Notes: generated by a model not told the origin, from the sequence alone. 64,000 nt of DNA from Bacillus altitudinis 41KF2b (GCF_000691145.1 NZ_ASJC01000006.1:121884-185883); one strand, 5' to 3'; counted from the first letter of the stretch, positions 43,847-54,023 are shown. Numbers and translations: made by a program.

Positions 43847-44653
43847 ATGAAAAGATTAATTGAACATCAGGCTGAACCGATCACAAAGGAAAGAATCAAA
43901 GCGGATTTGGTTCAACTTGGTGTAAGGAAGGGCATGACCTTATGTGTCCACTCATCCTTGTCATCTATTGGCTGGGTGAATGGAGGGGCCATAGCCGTTA
44001 TACAAGCTATGATGGATATTTTAACAGATGAAGGAACACTGATTATGCCGGCACAAACATTAGAGCTGTCTGATCCTGCTGATTGGATCAATCCGCCTGT
44101 TCCTTATTCTTGGTGGAAACCGATCAAAGACACGATGCCTGCATTTGATCCAGCTTACACAGCTCCAACAGCAATGGGAAAGGTAGCGGAGACCTTTTGG
44201 AAATACCCAGGCGTAGAAAGAAGCAATCATCCTCATTTCTCATTCACCGCCTGGGGGAAAAGGAAACATGAAGTGTTGAACCACCATGCGCTTCCTTATG
44301 GTTTAGGAGAAAATTCACCTCTTGGACGTATGTACGATCTTGATGCAAAAGTGCTGCTAATTGGCACGTCATTCGAAAGTGTGACAGCTTTTCACTTAGC
44401 TGAATATCGAATCTCACAGCAAGACCTCATGACACGAGGGGCCCCCATTTTAGAGAATGGTTGGAGGGTGTGGAAAGAGTATCAAGATATCATCACAAGA
44501 GAAGAACTATTTGAACAGATTGGTCGTGACTTTTTACAATCAGGATGTAGTTATAACCACAGTCAAATCGGGCTAGCCAATTCGTATTTATTGCCGATGA
44601 GAGAATCAGTCGATTTTGCAGAAAAATGGCTTGAGCAGTACGACCAGGCGTGA
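43847..44653 (+). CDS. AAC(3)-family aminoglycoside N-acetyltransferase-like protein
   Basis: 268 residues of the antibiotic N-acetyltransferase (AAC(3)) family, similar in plan to B. subtilis YokD. The acetyl-CoA site includes VHSSLSSIGWVNGGA near residue 37, and the family pattern RSNHPHFSFTAWG and HALPYGLGENSPLG follow in the middle. The family acetylates the 3-amino group of aminoglycosides in resistance determinants, but chromosomal Bacillus members may have other substrates, possibly amino sugars. GGAGGAAA precedes the ATG. Cotranscribed with the Lrp-type gene. Confidence 0.87.
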   Translation: MKRLIEHQAEPITKERIKADLVQLGVRKGMTLCVHSSLSSIGWVNGGAIAVIQAMMDILTDEGTLIMPAQTLELSDPADWINPPVPYSWWKPIKDTMPAFDPAYTAPTAMGKVAETFWKYPGVERSNHPHFSFTAWGKRKHEVLNHHALPYGLGENSPLGRMYDLDAKVLLIGTSFESVTAFHLAEYRISQQDLMTRGAPILENGWRVWKEYQDIITREELFEQIGRDFLQSGCSYNHSQIGLANSYLLPMRESVDFAEKWLEQYDQA

Positions 44654-44654
44654 T

Positions 44655-45041
44655 CTAAGCAGTCTGAAAATCAAAATAATAGAGATCTTGATCAGGGTGC
44701 TCAGATATATAGCAGGTGAGCTGATAGTCTCCTTTTGGAATGGAGAAAGACAGTATCTGTGCCATGACGCTTGTTAGATAAACATGATCACTTGAATGAG
44801 TAAATGGCACTGTGATGACTCTATCAACGGATGATGGAGGCTCATGGCTGTTTAATGTCACGATAATAGAAGCCTTTCCGTTATTGATGCCTTCAAAAGA
44901 AATACCTCGATCCCCAGTTGCGAATCCTTGAAGAATATCGTCATCTGTCCAATCAATCACAGGTGGCGTCGTGCTTCCAGTGTATACGGTGATTTGGTGA
45001 TAGGAGATAGATAGGGGATACGTTTGATTTAAATCATTCAT
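44655..45041 (-). CDS. nin: Inhibitor of the competence nuclease NucA
   Basis: 128 residues from the ATG at 45041, with AAAGGAG 8 bases upstream on its strand; the longer frame to 45140 lacks a site. The sequence follows B. subtilis Nin (ComJ): an opening LSISYHQITVYTGSTTPPVIDWTD, then GISFEG, and a closing SFSIPKGDYQLTCY. Nin binds and inhibits NucA. In B. subtilis nin is adjacent to nucA in one operon; here a chemoreceptor gene lies between them. Confidence 0.88.
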   Translation of the reverse strand: MNDLNQTYPLSISYHQITVYTGSTTPPVIDWTDDDILQGFATGDRGISFEGINNGKASIIVTLNSHEPPSSVDRVITVPFTHSSDHVYLTSVMAQILSFSIPKGDYQLTCYISEHPDQDLYYFDFQTA

Positions 45042-45177
45042 ATAGATAACTCCTTTATTCATAAAATTTGTCCAGCTGGCGATCATGTTGAAAAGTGAAT
45101 GTTTGAAAGTATGATAATTGAAGAGAATGTTAGGCAGCAAGACGATTGTCGCCGTCTTGCGCTACTGTATGAGGGAT

Positions 45178-46875
45178 CTAGATGTGAAATTGCGAAACCA
45201 TTTCTTTTAGGTCTCCTGCTAAATGGGCAAGAGCCTCTGATGAAGCTGTTACTTCTTCCATTGCTGCAAATTGTTCTTCTGTTAAACCTGCTACTTGTTG
45301 TGAATGTTCACTCGTCAGTTTAACGCCTTCTGTGATAGAGGCAAAGGTCTGCTTCGCATCATTTGTATAAGCTGCGATTTTTTGGGATGCATCCGATAAA
45401 TGTTGAATGCCATCTGCCATTTCCTTCATTGACTGCTGAATGTCAATAAATGAATCCTCTGTATGAGAAATAAGAACAGCCCCTTGAGCCGCTTCCTCTC
45501 GTACTCGTTTAATGGCACTTGTCGAATGATTCATCTCTTTTTGTATTTCGGAAATGAGATGTGAAATCATGTTGGATGATGTTTGCGATTCTTCTGCGAG
45601 CTTCCTCACTTCGTCTGCCACAACGGCAAAACCTTTTCCGTGTTCACCTGCGCGTGCTGCCTCAATGGCCGCATTAAGAGCAAGTAGATTAGTTTGGTTA
45701 GCGATATCTGTAATCACTTTGGAAATTTGATCAATCTCGGCTGAACGTGTTTCTAGCGCTTGAATTGCTGTACCGTTCTCTTCAATTGATTTTGCAATAG
45801 ATGTCATTTGTGAATTGACTTCACCGATATTTTGTACACCTTTTTGGGCCATTTCTTGTGCGGACTGGCTTCTTGTTGCCATTTGTCCCGCATTTTCAGT
45901 GATGTTTACTAGCTCGTTAGATACTTGTCTCATCGTGTGCTCACTAGCTGTCATTTGGGCTGATTGCTGTTCAGACGATTGAGCGACTTCTTGAATGGTA
46001 TGGGTAATCTTCTCTGATGCTGCACTCGTTTCTTCTGCGCTAGCTGACAGCTCCTCAGAAGAGGTGGCTACTAATTCAGATGTTTTGATCACATTTAAAA
46101 TGGTTTGATTTAATTTCTCACGCATCTTATTAAAGTGACCTGCCAGCTCAGAAAGTTCATCGCCTGTGTGATCTGTCACGTTGATGGTTAAATTTCCTTC
46201 GCCTGCACTCTTAATAGCAGATGCCATATGTTTGAGACGTGTCTGAATCCGCTTTGTGAAAATAGAAATAATGATAACAGAAACAATTAAACTTAACAGT
46301 AGAACCGTGACAAATTGAATAAAGAAAGACTGAAGCATTTGTGAAATCATGCTTTGATTTGCACCGGTATAGAAAATACCAATCGTTTCCCCTGTATCAT
46401 TTTTGATGGGCATATAAGCCGTTTGGTAGTCTTTCCCGGCAACATTGGCTGTTCCGTAATAATTCTCGCCTTTATCCAAAACAGCGGCCTTTACTTCAGG
46501 TGAGACTTCAGTTCCTACAGCTCGTTTCCCGTTTAACATGACATTTGTGGCAACACGGGTATTTCCTTGGAAAATCGTGATTGTATCACCAGTATATTCG
46601 GCTAATTGATCAACCAATGTGTCATGGTTATTGATTTGAGTATTTCCTTTGTAAAGCTTGCCATCTTTTATCTGCCACGAGCCAGCAACCTTTTCAGTTA
46701 GGTAAGCGTATCCTAGCTTTAGATCGCCTTTTGCTTTTTCGGTGGCCATTTGCTTAATGTTCTCTGTCATTTCGCGGTTCACTACATAACCAACCACTGC
46801 TGAAAATACGATGAGGACACTTAAAAAGATCAGCATTATTTTGGCGCCAAGCCTCAGTTTTCCTTTTTTCTTCAT
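45178..46875 (-). CDS. Methyl-accepting chemotaxis protein
   Basis: 565-residue chemoreceptor: first membrane helix at residues about 13-30, a Cache-type extracellular domain to about 185 (FYTGANQSM near its end), second helix about 188-210, HAMP, and a long cytoplasmic coiled coil with the signalling tip [41 protein letters not shown] (only key parts quoted: [20 protein letters not shown]). B. subtilis has tlpC near nucA, so this may be TlpC. AAAGGAG precedes the start and a SigD-like -10 lies upstream. Ligand unknown. Confidence 0.9.
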   Translation of the reverse strand: MKKKGKLRLGAKIMLIFLSVLIVFSAVVGYVVNREMTENIKQMATEKAKGDLKLGYAYLTEKVAGSWQIKDGKLYKGNTQINNHDTLVDQLAEYTGDTITIFQGNTRVATNVMLNGKRAVGTEVSPEVKAAVLDKGENYYGTANVAGKDYQTAYMPIKNDTGETIGIFYTGANQSMISQMLQSFFIQFVTVLLLSLIVSVIIISIFTKRIQTRLKHMASAIKSAGEGNLTINVTDHTGDELSELAGHFNKMREKLNQTILNVIKTSELVATSSEELSASAEETSAASEKITHTIQEVAQSSEQQSAQMTASEHTMRQVSNELVNITENAGQMATRSQSAQEMAQKGVQNIGEVNSQMTSIAKSIEENGTAIQALETRSAEIDQISKVITDIANQTNLLALNAAIEAARAGEHGKGFAVVADEVRKLAEESQTSSNMISHLISEIQKEMNHSTSAIKRVREEAAQGAVLISHTEDSFIDIQQSMKEMADGIQHLSDASQKIAAYTNDAKQTFASITEGVKLTSEHSQQVAGLTEEQFAAMEEVTASSEALAHLAGDLKEMVSQFHI

Positions 46876-46921
46876 GCTTTTTACTCCTTTAGGTATAAGG
46901 TAGGGTATCCCTCCTTAAGGA

Positions 46922-46929
46922 TTATCGGC
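46922..46929 (-). promoter_or_regulatory. SigD-type -10 element before the chemoreceptor
   Basis: On the minus strand GCCGATAA, the SigD -10 pattern, stands about 47 bases before the chemoreceptor start. The -35 (TAAA-like) is weak: CAAA lies 12 bases upstream, shorter than the usual 14-16. Chemoreceptor genes in B. subtilis are mostly SigD-dependent, which supports the reading. Confidence 0.55.
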
Positions 46930-47001
46930 ATGAAAAAAATGTTTGATATACGTGAATGCACTTACACAGAAATTTTTGTTATGAAAAAAGGAAAGATAGT
47001 G

Positions 47002-47430
47002 CTACTCGATAATAAATTGGATTCTTGTGCCATCAGGATCATCTGATAATTGATGACTTACCCAAGAGCCTGCCCCCCTATTATCCGAAGGACGTACATA
47101 TTTGACAGAAGCCCCTGCTCCACCTTCTTTACACATCGCCATTGGCCATTCATCACGATCATAACCACGCTTTGTAGGAATGCCATGAAGTGATTTGTCT
47201 CTTTGCTCATCACTATTTTTTCGATCAATGGTGCAAATGGAAGAATGACCTTCGTCAATAGCTTCTTCTATGTGCTTCGCGGTTTCTGGATATCGATCTG
47301 ATGGAAAGTGAATGGTTTTGTCATAAGAAGAGTTTGTCGTCTCTTGTTTATGTTGCCCTAGTTGGACATAGCCTGTCGCTATACCAATGACAATCAATAA
47401 AAGCAAGAGAATGGTTTTAAGAAGTTTCAT
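47002..47430 (-). CDS. nucA: Competence DNA-entry nuclease
   Basis: 142-residue membrane-anchored nuclease that cuts bound DNA during transformation. An N-terminal membrane helix ([15 protein letters not shown]) is followed by the secreted nuclease domain with [24 protein letters not shown] and [11 protein letters not shown], matching the B. subtilis NucA pattern. A ComK box lies about 80 bases upstream. In B. subtilis nin follows directly; here the chemoreceptor gene intervenes after 126 bases. Confidence 0.92.
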   Translation of the reverse strand: MKLLKTILLLLLIVIGIATGYVQLGQHKQETTNSSYDKTIHFPSDRYPETAKHIEEAIDEGHSSICTIDRKNSDEQRDKSLHGIPTKRGYDRDEWPMAMCKEGGAGASVKYVRPSDNRGAGSWVSHQLSDDPDGTRIQFIIE

Positions 47431-47511
47431 AGATGCTAGCTCTCTTTCTCTTTAGCGTATTTTGTAAACAGAAGTATAGCAGAATTACTTACCAATTTCT
47501 CCTCGTTTTGA

Positions 47512-47545
47512 AAAAACGTCTTTTAAAGTTCGAAAAACGTTTTTT
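47512..47545 (-). promoter_or_regulatory. ComK box upstream of nucA
   Basis: Two AAAA-N5-TTTT boxes (47512-47524 and 47533-47545) are separated by exactly 8 bp, one of the three spacings known for ComK-activated promoters. They lie 82-115 bases before the nucA start. The rest of the 366-base gap to hyuA is A+T-rich and holds the hyuA promoter at 47696-47724. Confidence 0.85.
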
Positions 47546-47695
47546 ACCTCTTTATGCTCTTTTCCTCGTTGTACAAACTCATAAAAATTTAATTTTGCTA
47601 CTCAAAAAACATATATGCTGATGCAAAATGGCTTTATGATTGGTTTTTAGGCTAATTTCAAGATTTTAACACACAGAAATTTCAAAAAAATAAAA

Positions 47696-47724
47696 TTGAC
47701 TAGACCGATATGCTTTAATAATAT
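47696..47724 (+). promoter_or_regulatory. SigA-type promoter for hyuA operon
   Basis: TTGACT (47696-47701) and TAATAT (47719-47724) with a 17-base spacer, about 70 bases before hyuA. Confidence 0.6.
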
Positions 47725-47796
47725 GGAGTCAAATATCAAAAAATGTCGTAATTTATCAAAATATGATTCCAATTACATTGCAGGAGGGAAGTACAA

Positions 47797-49866
47797 ATGG
47801 CGGATGTCTCTTATCGGCTCGGAATAGACATAGGTGGAACATTTACTGATTTATCGCTGATGAATGAAGCGACAGGGGAGCTGACTGAACTCAAGACACC
47901 TACAGTGACAGATGACCCAGCTCAAGGAATTATCAATGGGCTGAAACTTCTAAAAGAAAGAGGTGTCGATTTATCCAAAATACAATATCTCGTACACGGG
48001 ATGACAATCGGTCTTAATACATTATTGCAGAGAAAGGGAGCAGATTTAGCCCTTTTTGTAACGGAAGGTTTTCAAGACATTTTGTCATTACAGCGTTTAC
48101 GTCTACCCATTCCTTATGACTTCAATTCTCAATTGCCAGAACCATTGATACCACGAAAACATGTATATCCAATCTCTGAAAGGCTCATACACGATGGTTC
48201 GATCAAAAAACCTCTCCAACTGCAGCAATTAGATGATGCTGTCCAGCAGGTCATGTCTAAAAAACTAGCAGGCATTGTCATTTCTTTTTTACATAGCTAT
48301 CAGAATCCAGTTCATGAATTACAGGCAAAAGCCTATATTCATCATCATTACCCACAGTTAGAAGTCCTGACGTCTTCTGAGTTATGGCCCCAAATGAGGG
48401 AATATGAGCGGACAGTGATGTCTGTTGTCAATTTGTACATTCAACCAAAGGTGAAACAATATTTACAAACGTTGAAAAGCCGCTTGAAAGAAGAAGGTGT
48501 ACCAATTTCTCCATACATTACCCAATCAAATGGTGGTTTAATGGATGCAGAAAGTGCAGCCACTTCACCCGTTAAAACACTTTTTTCTGGCCCGGCAGCT
48601 GGTGTAATTGGTGCGGCGAGAATTGCAACTTCTGCAAATGAACCCAATTTAATTACGTTTGATGTTGGTGGCACAAGTGCAGATATCTCGATCATTCAAA
48701 ATGGGCAGCCTACAATGGCTCAATCGAATCAGCTTTCAGGATTTCCGATCATTCTTCCATCTGTTGCAATGTATTCGATAGGGGCTGGCGGAGGTTCTGT
48801 CGCATGGCTTGATCAAGGCGGGCTTCTTAAAGCAGGACCGGAATCAGTTGGCTCGCAGCCTGGACCTGCTTCGTATGGAAAGGGAAAAAAAGCTGCTTTA
48901 ACCGATGCGTTTCTCATATGCGGTTACCTCAATCAAGATCGGTTTGCCGGAGGACATTTACAATTGCAGAGGTCTGCAGCGGAAATAGCCTTTCAGCCAA
49001 TTGCTGATCAGCTTCATAAAACAGTCGAACAGGCGGCTGACCAGTTGATTCAAGTGGCTGTTGCCAATATGTACACAGAACTAAGCAATGTCATGGAGCA
49101 GCAAGGGTTTGACCCTAGAGATTTTAGTTTGTTGGCATTTGGCGGGGCAGGGCCTGTTGTTGCGAATTTCCTTGCGAGAGAAATTCATGCAAAAAATGTG
49201 GTCGTCCCTCCAAGTCCAGGAACATTATGTGCGCTAGGTGCACTTACAGCCGATTTTATCCATGATGCTGTGTTGTCTAAGAAAATCTGCTTACAAGACT
49301 ATACGATTGACGAATTAAAACAAGATTATGAAATGCTCTCTCGCAAAGCAACGGATTGGTTCAGCCAGCAAAACATTCAACATATCAAACAAACGTCCAT
49401 TTTGTTATTAGCAGATGCCCGCTATCAAGGACAGGCATTTGAGATTGAATTGCCATTATCGGTGGATTGGCTAAAGCAGGAACAAGACGTCTATCACCTG
49501 ATTGAAGCTTTCCACAACCTGCATGAGCGTCAATATGGCCATAGAGATGATCAGGCGAACATTGAATTTACTCATTTGCGAGTTCGGGTTATAGGTGAAA
49601 CGCCTCCACTGCCTTTCTCTCCTGGTGATGAAAGTAGCGGACAGCCTTTAATACCACAATCATACAGACGAATCTTTATAGAAGAAAAAGAGTACGAAGC
49701 ATCTGTTTACAATCGGAGTACTTTGTCATTAGGTGCTGTTGTGAAAGGACCTGCCATCATTGAGCAAGATGATACGACAACATTGATTTTGCCAAACTGG
49801 GCAGGCAGCATAGACCATTCAGGAAACTTGGTGATTTCAAGGGAGGCGGCTTTACATGGGAACTGA
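47797..49866 (+). CDS. hyuA: Hydantoinase/oxoprolinase subunit A
   Basis: 689-residue ATP-dependent subunit of the HyuA/acetone carboxylase/5-oxoprolinase family. The actin-like ATPase phosphate motifs are GIDIGGTFTDL at the N-terminus and ITFDVGGTSADIS near residue 285. With HyuB it hydrolyses cyclic imides or lactams (N-methylhydantoin, 5-oxoproline or relatives). CAGGAGGGAAG precedes the ATG. It overlaps hyuB by 11 bases and starts an operon with a polyamine-type importer. Confidence 0.92.
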   Translation: MADVSYRLGIDIGGTFTDLSLMNEATGELTELKTPTVTDDPAQGIINGLKLLKERGVDLSKIQYLVHGMTIGLNTLLQRKGADLALFVTEGFQDILSLQRLRLPIPYDFNSQLPEPLIPRKHVYPISERLIHDGSIKKPLQLQQLDDAVQQVMSKKLAGIVISFLHSYQNPVHELQAKAYIHHHYPQLEVLTSSELWPQMREYERTVMSVVNLYIQPKVKQYLQTLKSRLKEEGVPISPYITQSNGGLMDAESAATSPVKTLFSGPAAGVIGAARIATSANEPNLITFDVGGTSADISIIQNGQPTMAQSNQLSGFPIILPSVAMYSIGAGGGSVAWLDQGGLLKAGPESVGSQPGPASYGKGKKAALTDAFLICGYLNQDRFAGGHLQLQRSAAEIAFQPIADQLHKTVEQAADQLIQVAVANMYTELSNVMEQQGFDPRDFSLLAFGGAGPVVANFLAREIHAKNVVVPPSPGTLCALGALTADFIHDAVLSKKICLQDYTIDELKQDYEMLSRKATDWFSQQNIQHIKQTSILLLADARYQGQAFEIELPLSVDWLKQEQDVYHLIEAFHNLHERQYGHRDDQANIEFTHLRVRVIGETPPLPFSPGDESSGQPLIPQSYRRIFIEEKEYEASVYNRSTLSLGAVVKGPAIIEQDDTTTLILPNWAGSIDHSGNLVISREAALHGN

Positions 49867-51841
49867 TCCAGCAAAGCTTGAGATGATGAGGAGTTATTTT
49901 AATGCGATTGCATCAGGCATGGGACATGTCATTGAGCGGACATCCTTTACAACATTCGTAAAAGAATCGGCGGATTTTGCCACAGCATTAGCCACGCCTT
50001 CTGGGGATTTCTTTGTTTACCCAAAAACAGTCGGTGTCACGATCTTTTTAGGGCTGAGTCTCAAAAAAGCGATTGAAGAAAGCGGACCGATGCAGCCGGG
50101 TGACATTATCATCACAAATGATCCTTATACGACAGACGGTTTAGCGACTCATTTGCCAGATGTCCATATCATCAAACCCATTTTTATAGAAGATGAAATT
50201 GTCAGCTATGCCTGGTCTTTTGTTCATGTAAGTGATGTGGGAGGTCTTGTCCCTTCAAGCATTTCTCCAACTGCAACAGATGTTCATCAGGAAGGATTAA
50301 GAATTCCACCAGTGAAAATCTATGAAGGTGGAAAAGAGAATCAGGTTGTTCGTACCTTTTTAAGAGCTAATAGCCGGGCGAGTCATTTAAATGATGGCGA
50401 TATTAATGCGATGATTGCCGCTGTTAATACAGCAGAAATCAGACTAAAAGAAATGATCGAGAAATTTGGAAAAAACGAAGTGAAGCAAGGAATGATTGAT
50501 CTGCTGAAGCAAGCAGAGGATCGCGCAGGCAAAGTAATTGAAGCCATCCCTGATGGAACGAGTGAATTCGCTGATTACTTGGATGATGATATGATTTCGG
50601 ACGTGCCGATCCGATTAAAGATAAAGCTGACGGTCAAAGGGAAACAGCTGACACTGGACTTCTCTGAGTGTGACCCGCAAGTTAAGACAGCTTTTAATCT
50701 TGTCACCAATGGTCAAAAGCACTCCTTCTTGTATCAAGGGTTGATCAATTACATCATTAGTAAAGATCCTTTTATTCCGATTAATGGTGGGATTACGTAT
50801 CCGATAGACGTGATTTCACCTAAAGGAACGCTTGTCCATCCAGAATATCCGGCTTCTGTCGGTATTCGGCATTCCATTACAATGAGACTGTATAATGTCG
50901 TGCTAGGTGCTATTGGTAAGCTGTTGCCTGAAGCAGTGCCGGCGGCAGGTGCAGGTCAATCTGCTATCGTCGTTCTCTCTGTTCCTGATGATCAAACAGG
51001 AGGCAGAAAAATGTCTGTGGTCGAACCGTTAGGCGGAGGCGGCGGTGCTCAAAAAGGGACTGATGGAGTAGATGGAATTGATCATTCGTCAGGATTTTTA
51101 AAAAATACACCCATTGAGAGCTTGGAACAGCATATTGATATTCATGTACACCGATATGAACTGCTGCCAAACACAGGTGGAGCAGGGGAACATAGAGGGG
51201 GACATGCAATTGGTTTAGAATTTGAAATGATCAAGCCAGAATCGATGGTGACGGCACGAGGAATGGAACGAATGAAGTTTCAACCTTGGGGGTTAATGGG
51301 CGGACGTGCAGGAGCAATTGGTGAGGTGAAATTGACCAAACCAAATGGGGAGACACAAAACCAGCCGAAAATTGATGTCATGCGTCTTGAAAAAGGCGAT
51401 ATTGTTCAATTGGTTTCACCAAGTGGAGGAGGATGGGGGAATCCATTTTCTAGAACGAAAGAAAAAGTCCTTCATGAAGTGGAAGCAGGGCTATTAAGTG
51501 AAGAAAGAGCACTTCAGCAATATGGCGTCAAAGTCTATCGAGATCATAATGAATGGAAAATTGATGACGAACAGACGAGCAGGCTTCGTGAAAAGATGAA
51601 TGATGCTGATGCTGTCGCTTGGGATTTTGGAAAACAAAGAGCAGCTTATGAGAAAGTGTGGACGGACGAAGCCAGCAGTGAGCTTGCTGTGCAGCTTCGT
51701 TCATACCCAGCAAATGAGCGTACGCACTATAAACATGCGGTTCATTCTCATTTTAGTCATAGACAGGAACCATTAACAAAGATGGATATTATTCAAGCAC
51801 TTCATCAGTTGAATCAACAAAAAGGGGGAAACGAATTATGA
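49856..51841 (+). CDS. hyuB: Hydantoinase/oxoprolinase subunit B
   Basis: 661-residue catalytic partner of HyuA. Conserved blocks include HVIERTSFTTFVKES near the start, NDPYTTDGLATHLPDV near residue 95, and GGGGGAQKGTDG and SGGGWGNPF further on. The start overlaps hyuA and the stop overlaps the binding-protein gene by 4 bases, so the genes are coupled. Substrate cannot be read from sequence: hydantoins, oxoproline or another cyclic amide are possible. Confidence 0.92.
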   Translation: MGTDPAKLEMMRSYFNAIASGMGHVIERTSFTTFVKESADFATALATPSGDFFVYPKTVGVTIFLGLSLKKAIEESGPMQPGDIIITNDPYTTDGLATHLPDVHIIKPIFIEDEIVSYAWSFVHVSDVGGLVPSSISPTATDVHQEGLRIPPVKIYEGGKENQVVRTFLRANSRASHLNDGDINAMIAAVNTAEIRLKEMIEKFGKNEVKQGMIDLLKQAEDRAGKVIEAIPDGTSEFADYLDDDMISDVPIRLKIKLTVKGKQLTLDFSECDPQVKTAFNLVTNGQKHSFLYQGLINYIISKDPFIPINGGITYPIDVISPKGTLVHPEYPASVGIRHSITMRLYNVVLGAIGKLLPEAVPAAGAGQSAIVVLSVPDDQTGGRKMSVVEPLGGGGGAQKGTDGVDGIDHSSGFLKNTPIESLEQHIDIHVHRYELLPNTGGAGEHRGGHAIGLEFEMIKPESMVTARGMERMKFQPWGLMGGRAGAIGEVKLTKPNGETQNQPKIDVMRLEKGDIVQLVSPSGGGWGNPFSRTKEKVLHEVEAGLLSEERALQQYGVKVYRDHNEWKIDDEQTSRLREKMNDADAVAWDFGKQRAAYEKVWTDEASSELAVQLRSYPANERTHYKHAVHSHFSHRQEPLTKMDIIQALHQLNQQKGGNEL

Positions 51842-52923
51842 AAAGAAGATTAATGACCATATTTGCAGGTGTCCTATCCATCATGTTACTGCTGTCTGCA
51901 TGCGGTGGAAATGGGCAGGACCAAAGTAAACAGCAGCAGACTGTGATCGTTGGTGTCTACGGAGGGGATTGGGAAAAGAATATTAAGCCAATCCTCGAAA
52001 AGTTTGAAAAGGATACAGGCATTAAAGTACAAACGGTCTCTGGGGCAGATTCTGAATGGTTTACAAAATTAAAAGCATCTAATGGTAAAAATCCACCGTA
52101 TGATTTGCTTATTTTACAGCCTGATACGATTCAAAGAGGTATTGCGGCAAACGTTCTTGCGCCTATTGATGAAGATCAAGCACCGAATGTGAAAAAGCTT
52201 TATCGTTCTGTTCAAAAGAAACTCACTGTTGATGGAAAACAATATGCAGCAGGCTTTAGTATGGGACAGCTTGGAATTGCTTATAGAAAAGATCTTGTCA
52301 AACAGGAGCCAAACAGCTGGACAGATTTATGGAGCGATCAGCTGAAAGGGAAAGTGGCGATTTCTTCCCCAACTTATTCAGCGGGCTTACAATTTTTCTC
52401 TGCACTTGTCCATGCTCAAGGAGGGGCAGAATCAAATCCTAAGGATATTGATAAAGCATTTAAAAGCCTAGCACAATTAAAAGGGCGTGTAGCTGCTTTT
52501 CCTGATAACCCAGGGTCTATTCAAACGCTGTTAGAACGTGGTGACGTGACGGCAGTTCCATATTGGGATGGCCGAGCATTTGCACTTGAAGAAGAAGGGA
52601 TGGATATTGGATTCTCATATCCGAAAGAAGGCGCTGTGGCAGCAGTTGCGAGCTGGGCGTTAACAAAGGGAAGTCAGCATGAGGAAGCGGCTTATAAGCT
52701 ATTAAACTACCTTAGCGGGAAAGAAGCTCAAGAAGCCTTCTCAGAAAAATCTTACTATGGCATGTCGAATTCTGATGTGAAATACGGAGACAAAATTAAG
52801 GGGAAAGTGAAGGTTGGCGAAAATTATTATAGCAAGCTGACTTGGGTAGATTACGAAACAGCGACTTCGGAGCTCGGTCAATGGACAAATCGATGGAATG
52901 AAGTATTAGGCGGAGGAAAATAG
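51838..52923 (+). CDS. ABC transporter substrate-binding lipoprotein, PotD-like
   Basis: 361-residue extracellular binding protein of family 1/spermidine-putrescine type. The signal peptide ends at the lipobox LLSAC (cysteine at residue 22). Conserved traits include VYGGDWEKNIKPILEKFEKDTG and a C-terminal pattern WALTKGSQHEEAAYKLLNYL. It overlaps hyuB by 4 bases and probably delivers the substrate of HyuAB. The ligand is likely the cyclic amide or a related nitrogen compound, not necessarily a polyamine. Confidence 0.87.
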   Translation: MKRRLMTIFAGVLSIMLLLSACGGNGQDQSKQQQTVIVGVYGGDWEKNIKPILEKFEKDTGIKVQTVSGADSEWFTKLKASNGKNPPYDLLILQPDTIQRGIAANVLAPIDEDQAPNVKKLYRSVQKKLTVDGKQYAAGFSMGQLGIAYRKDLVKQEPNSWTDLWSDQLKGKVAISSPTYSAGLQFFSALVHAQGGAESNPKDIDKAFKSLAQLKGRVAAFPDNPGSIQTLLERGDVTAVPYWDGRAFALEEEGMDIGFSYPKEGAVAAVASWALTKGSQHEEAAYKLLNYLSGKEAQEAFSEKSYYGMSNSDVKYGDKIKGKVKVGENYYSKLTWVDYETATSELGQWTNRWNEVLGGGK

Positions 52924-52931
52924 GTGATCGC

Positions 52932-54023
52932 ATGAGTGGAATCAATTTAGAACATATCAGCCAGCATTTTGGCGAGCAGATTGCTCTTGATGATGTCAGT
53001 CTTACGGTAAAAGAGGGAGAGTTTTTCTCCCTTCTTGGCCCTAGTGGCTGCGGAAAATCAACTTTACTCAATATCATTGGTGGTTTTTTAGAACCGACAA
53101 AAGGAGTCGTCTATATTGGTGATCAGGATGTGACGACTTTACCTCCTTATCAAAGAAAAACGGGGATGGTCTTTCAAAGCTATGCACTTTTCCCACATCT
53201 CACCGTATTTGATAATGTTGCATATGGGTTGAAGGTTCAAAAGAAAAAGAAGGCGGAAATCAAGCAAAAGGTGATGGAGAGTTTGTCTCTTGTTCAATTA
53301 GAGTCATTTGCCAAACGTATGCCGCACCAATTAAGTGGAGGTCAGCAGCAACGGGTCGCCATTGCACGGGCACTTGCCATCCAGCCTGCCGTTCTTCTTC
53401 TGGATGAACCACTCAGTAACTTAGATGCAAAACTAAGAAAAAATATGCAGACGGAGCTGCGAAATATTCAACGGAATGTCGGGATTACGACTATTCTTGT
53501 GACGCATGATCAGGAGGAAGCCTTAAGTCTTTCCGACCGAATTGGGATATTAGGTGAGGGGAAAATTCAGCAGATTGGGACACCTTTAGAAGTATATCGT
53601 CAGCCAAATAATCGTTTTGTTGCTGAATTTATCGGACAGGTCAATCTATTTGAAGCGGAATATGATGAAGTTACTTCCACATACACTGTTCCACATTTCA
53701 TTCAATCAAACGGGAAGCAAGTTCAGCTAAAAGTTGCCGCATTTAAAGAGAAGAGCGAGAAGCATTTACTCATGCTGCGTCCTGAGAGAATCAAGTTATC
53801 TTCTGTCGGGGAGGAAGTTCAGCCAAATCATGTCACAGGCGTGTTGGCAGATGTCAGTTATATTGGGCACTCTTTACGTTTGGTCGTTGGGCTTAATCAA
53901 GGTGAAATCATTGTCCATGCATCAGACGCAGCATTTCCCGAGCTGCCTCAAGTTGGAGAAACTGTGCATATTCATTGGCAGCCTGAAGATATTGTGTTCT
54001 TAGATTCGAAGGTGCATGCGTGA
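52932..54023 (+). CDS. ABC transporter ATPase, PotA-like
   Basis: 363-residue ATPase with Walker A GPSGCGKST at residues 36-44, Q-loop VFQSYALFPH, signature LSGGQQQR, Walker B LLLDEPLSNLD, and a C-terminal TOBE-type regulatory domain as in PotA/CysA/MalK. It is followed with overlap by the two permease genes. Together with the preceding lipoprotein it forms a complete importer. Confidence 0.93.
   Translation: MSGINLEHISQHFGEQIALDDVSLTVKEGEFFSLLGPSGCGKSTLLNIIGGFLEPTKGVVYIGDQDVTTLPPYQRKTGMVFQSYALFPHLTVFDNVAYGLKVQKKKKAEIKQKVMESLSLVQLESFAKRMPHQLSGGQQQRVAIARALAIQPAVLLLDEPLSNLDAKLRKNMQTELRNIQRNVGITTILVTHDQEEALSLSDRIGILGEGKIQQIGTPLEVYRQPNNRFVAEFIGQVNLFEAEYDEVTSTYTVPHFIQSNGKQVQLKVAAFKEKSEKHLLMLRPERIKLSSVGEEVQPNHVTGVLADVSYIGHSLRLVVGLNQGEIIVHASDAAFPELPQVGETVHIHWQPEDIVFLDSKVHA

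Noticed and set aside
45132..45165. Hairpin between the chemoreceptor and nin as a terminator
   Set aside because: GCAAGACG/CGTCTTGC forms a stem but no T tract follows on the minus strand, so I do not call it a terminator.
47002..47430. nucA as a pseudogene because nin is not adjacent
   Set aside because: The frame is intact with all expected nuclease motifs and a ComK box.
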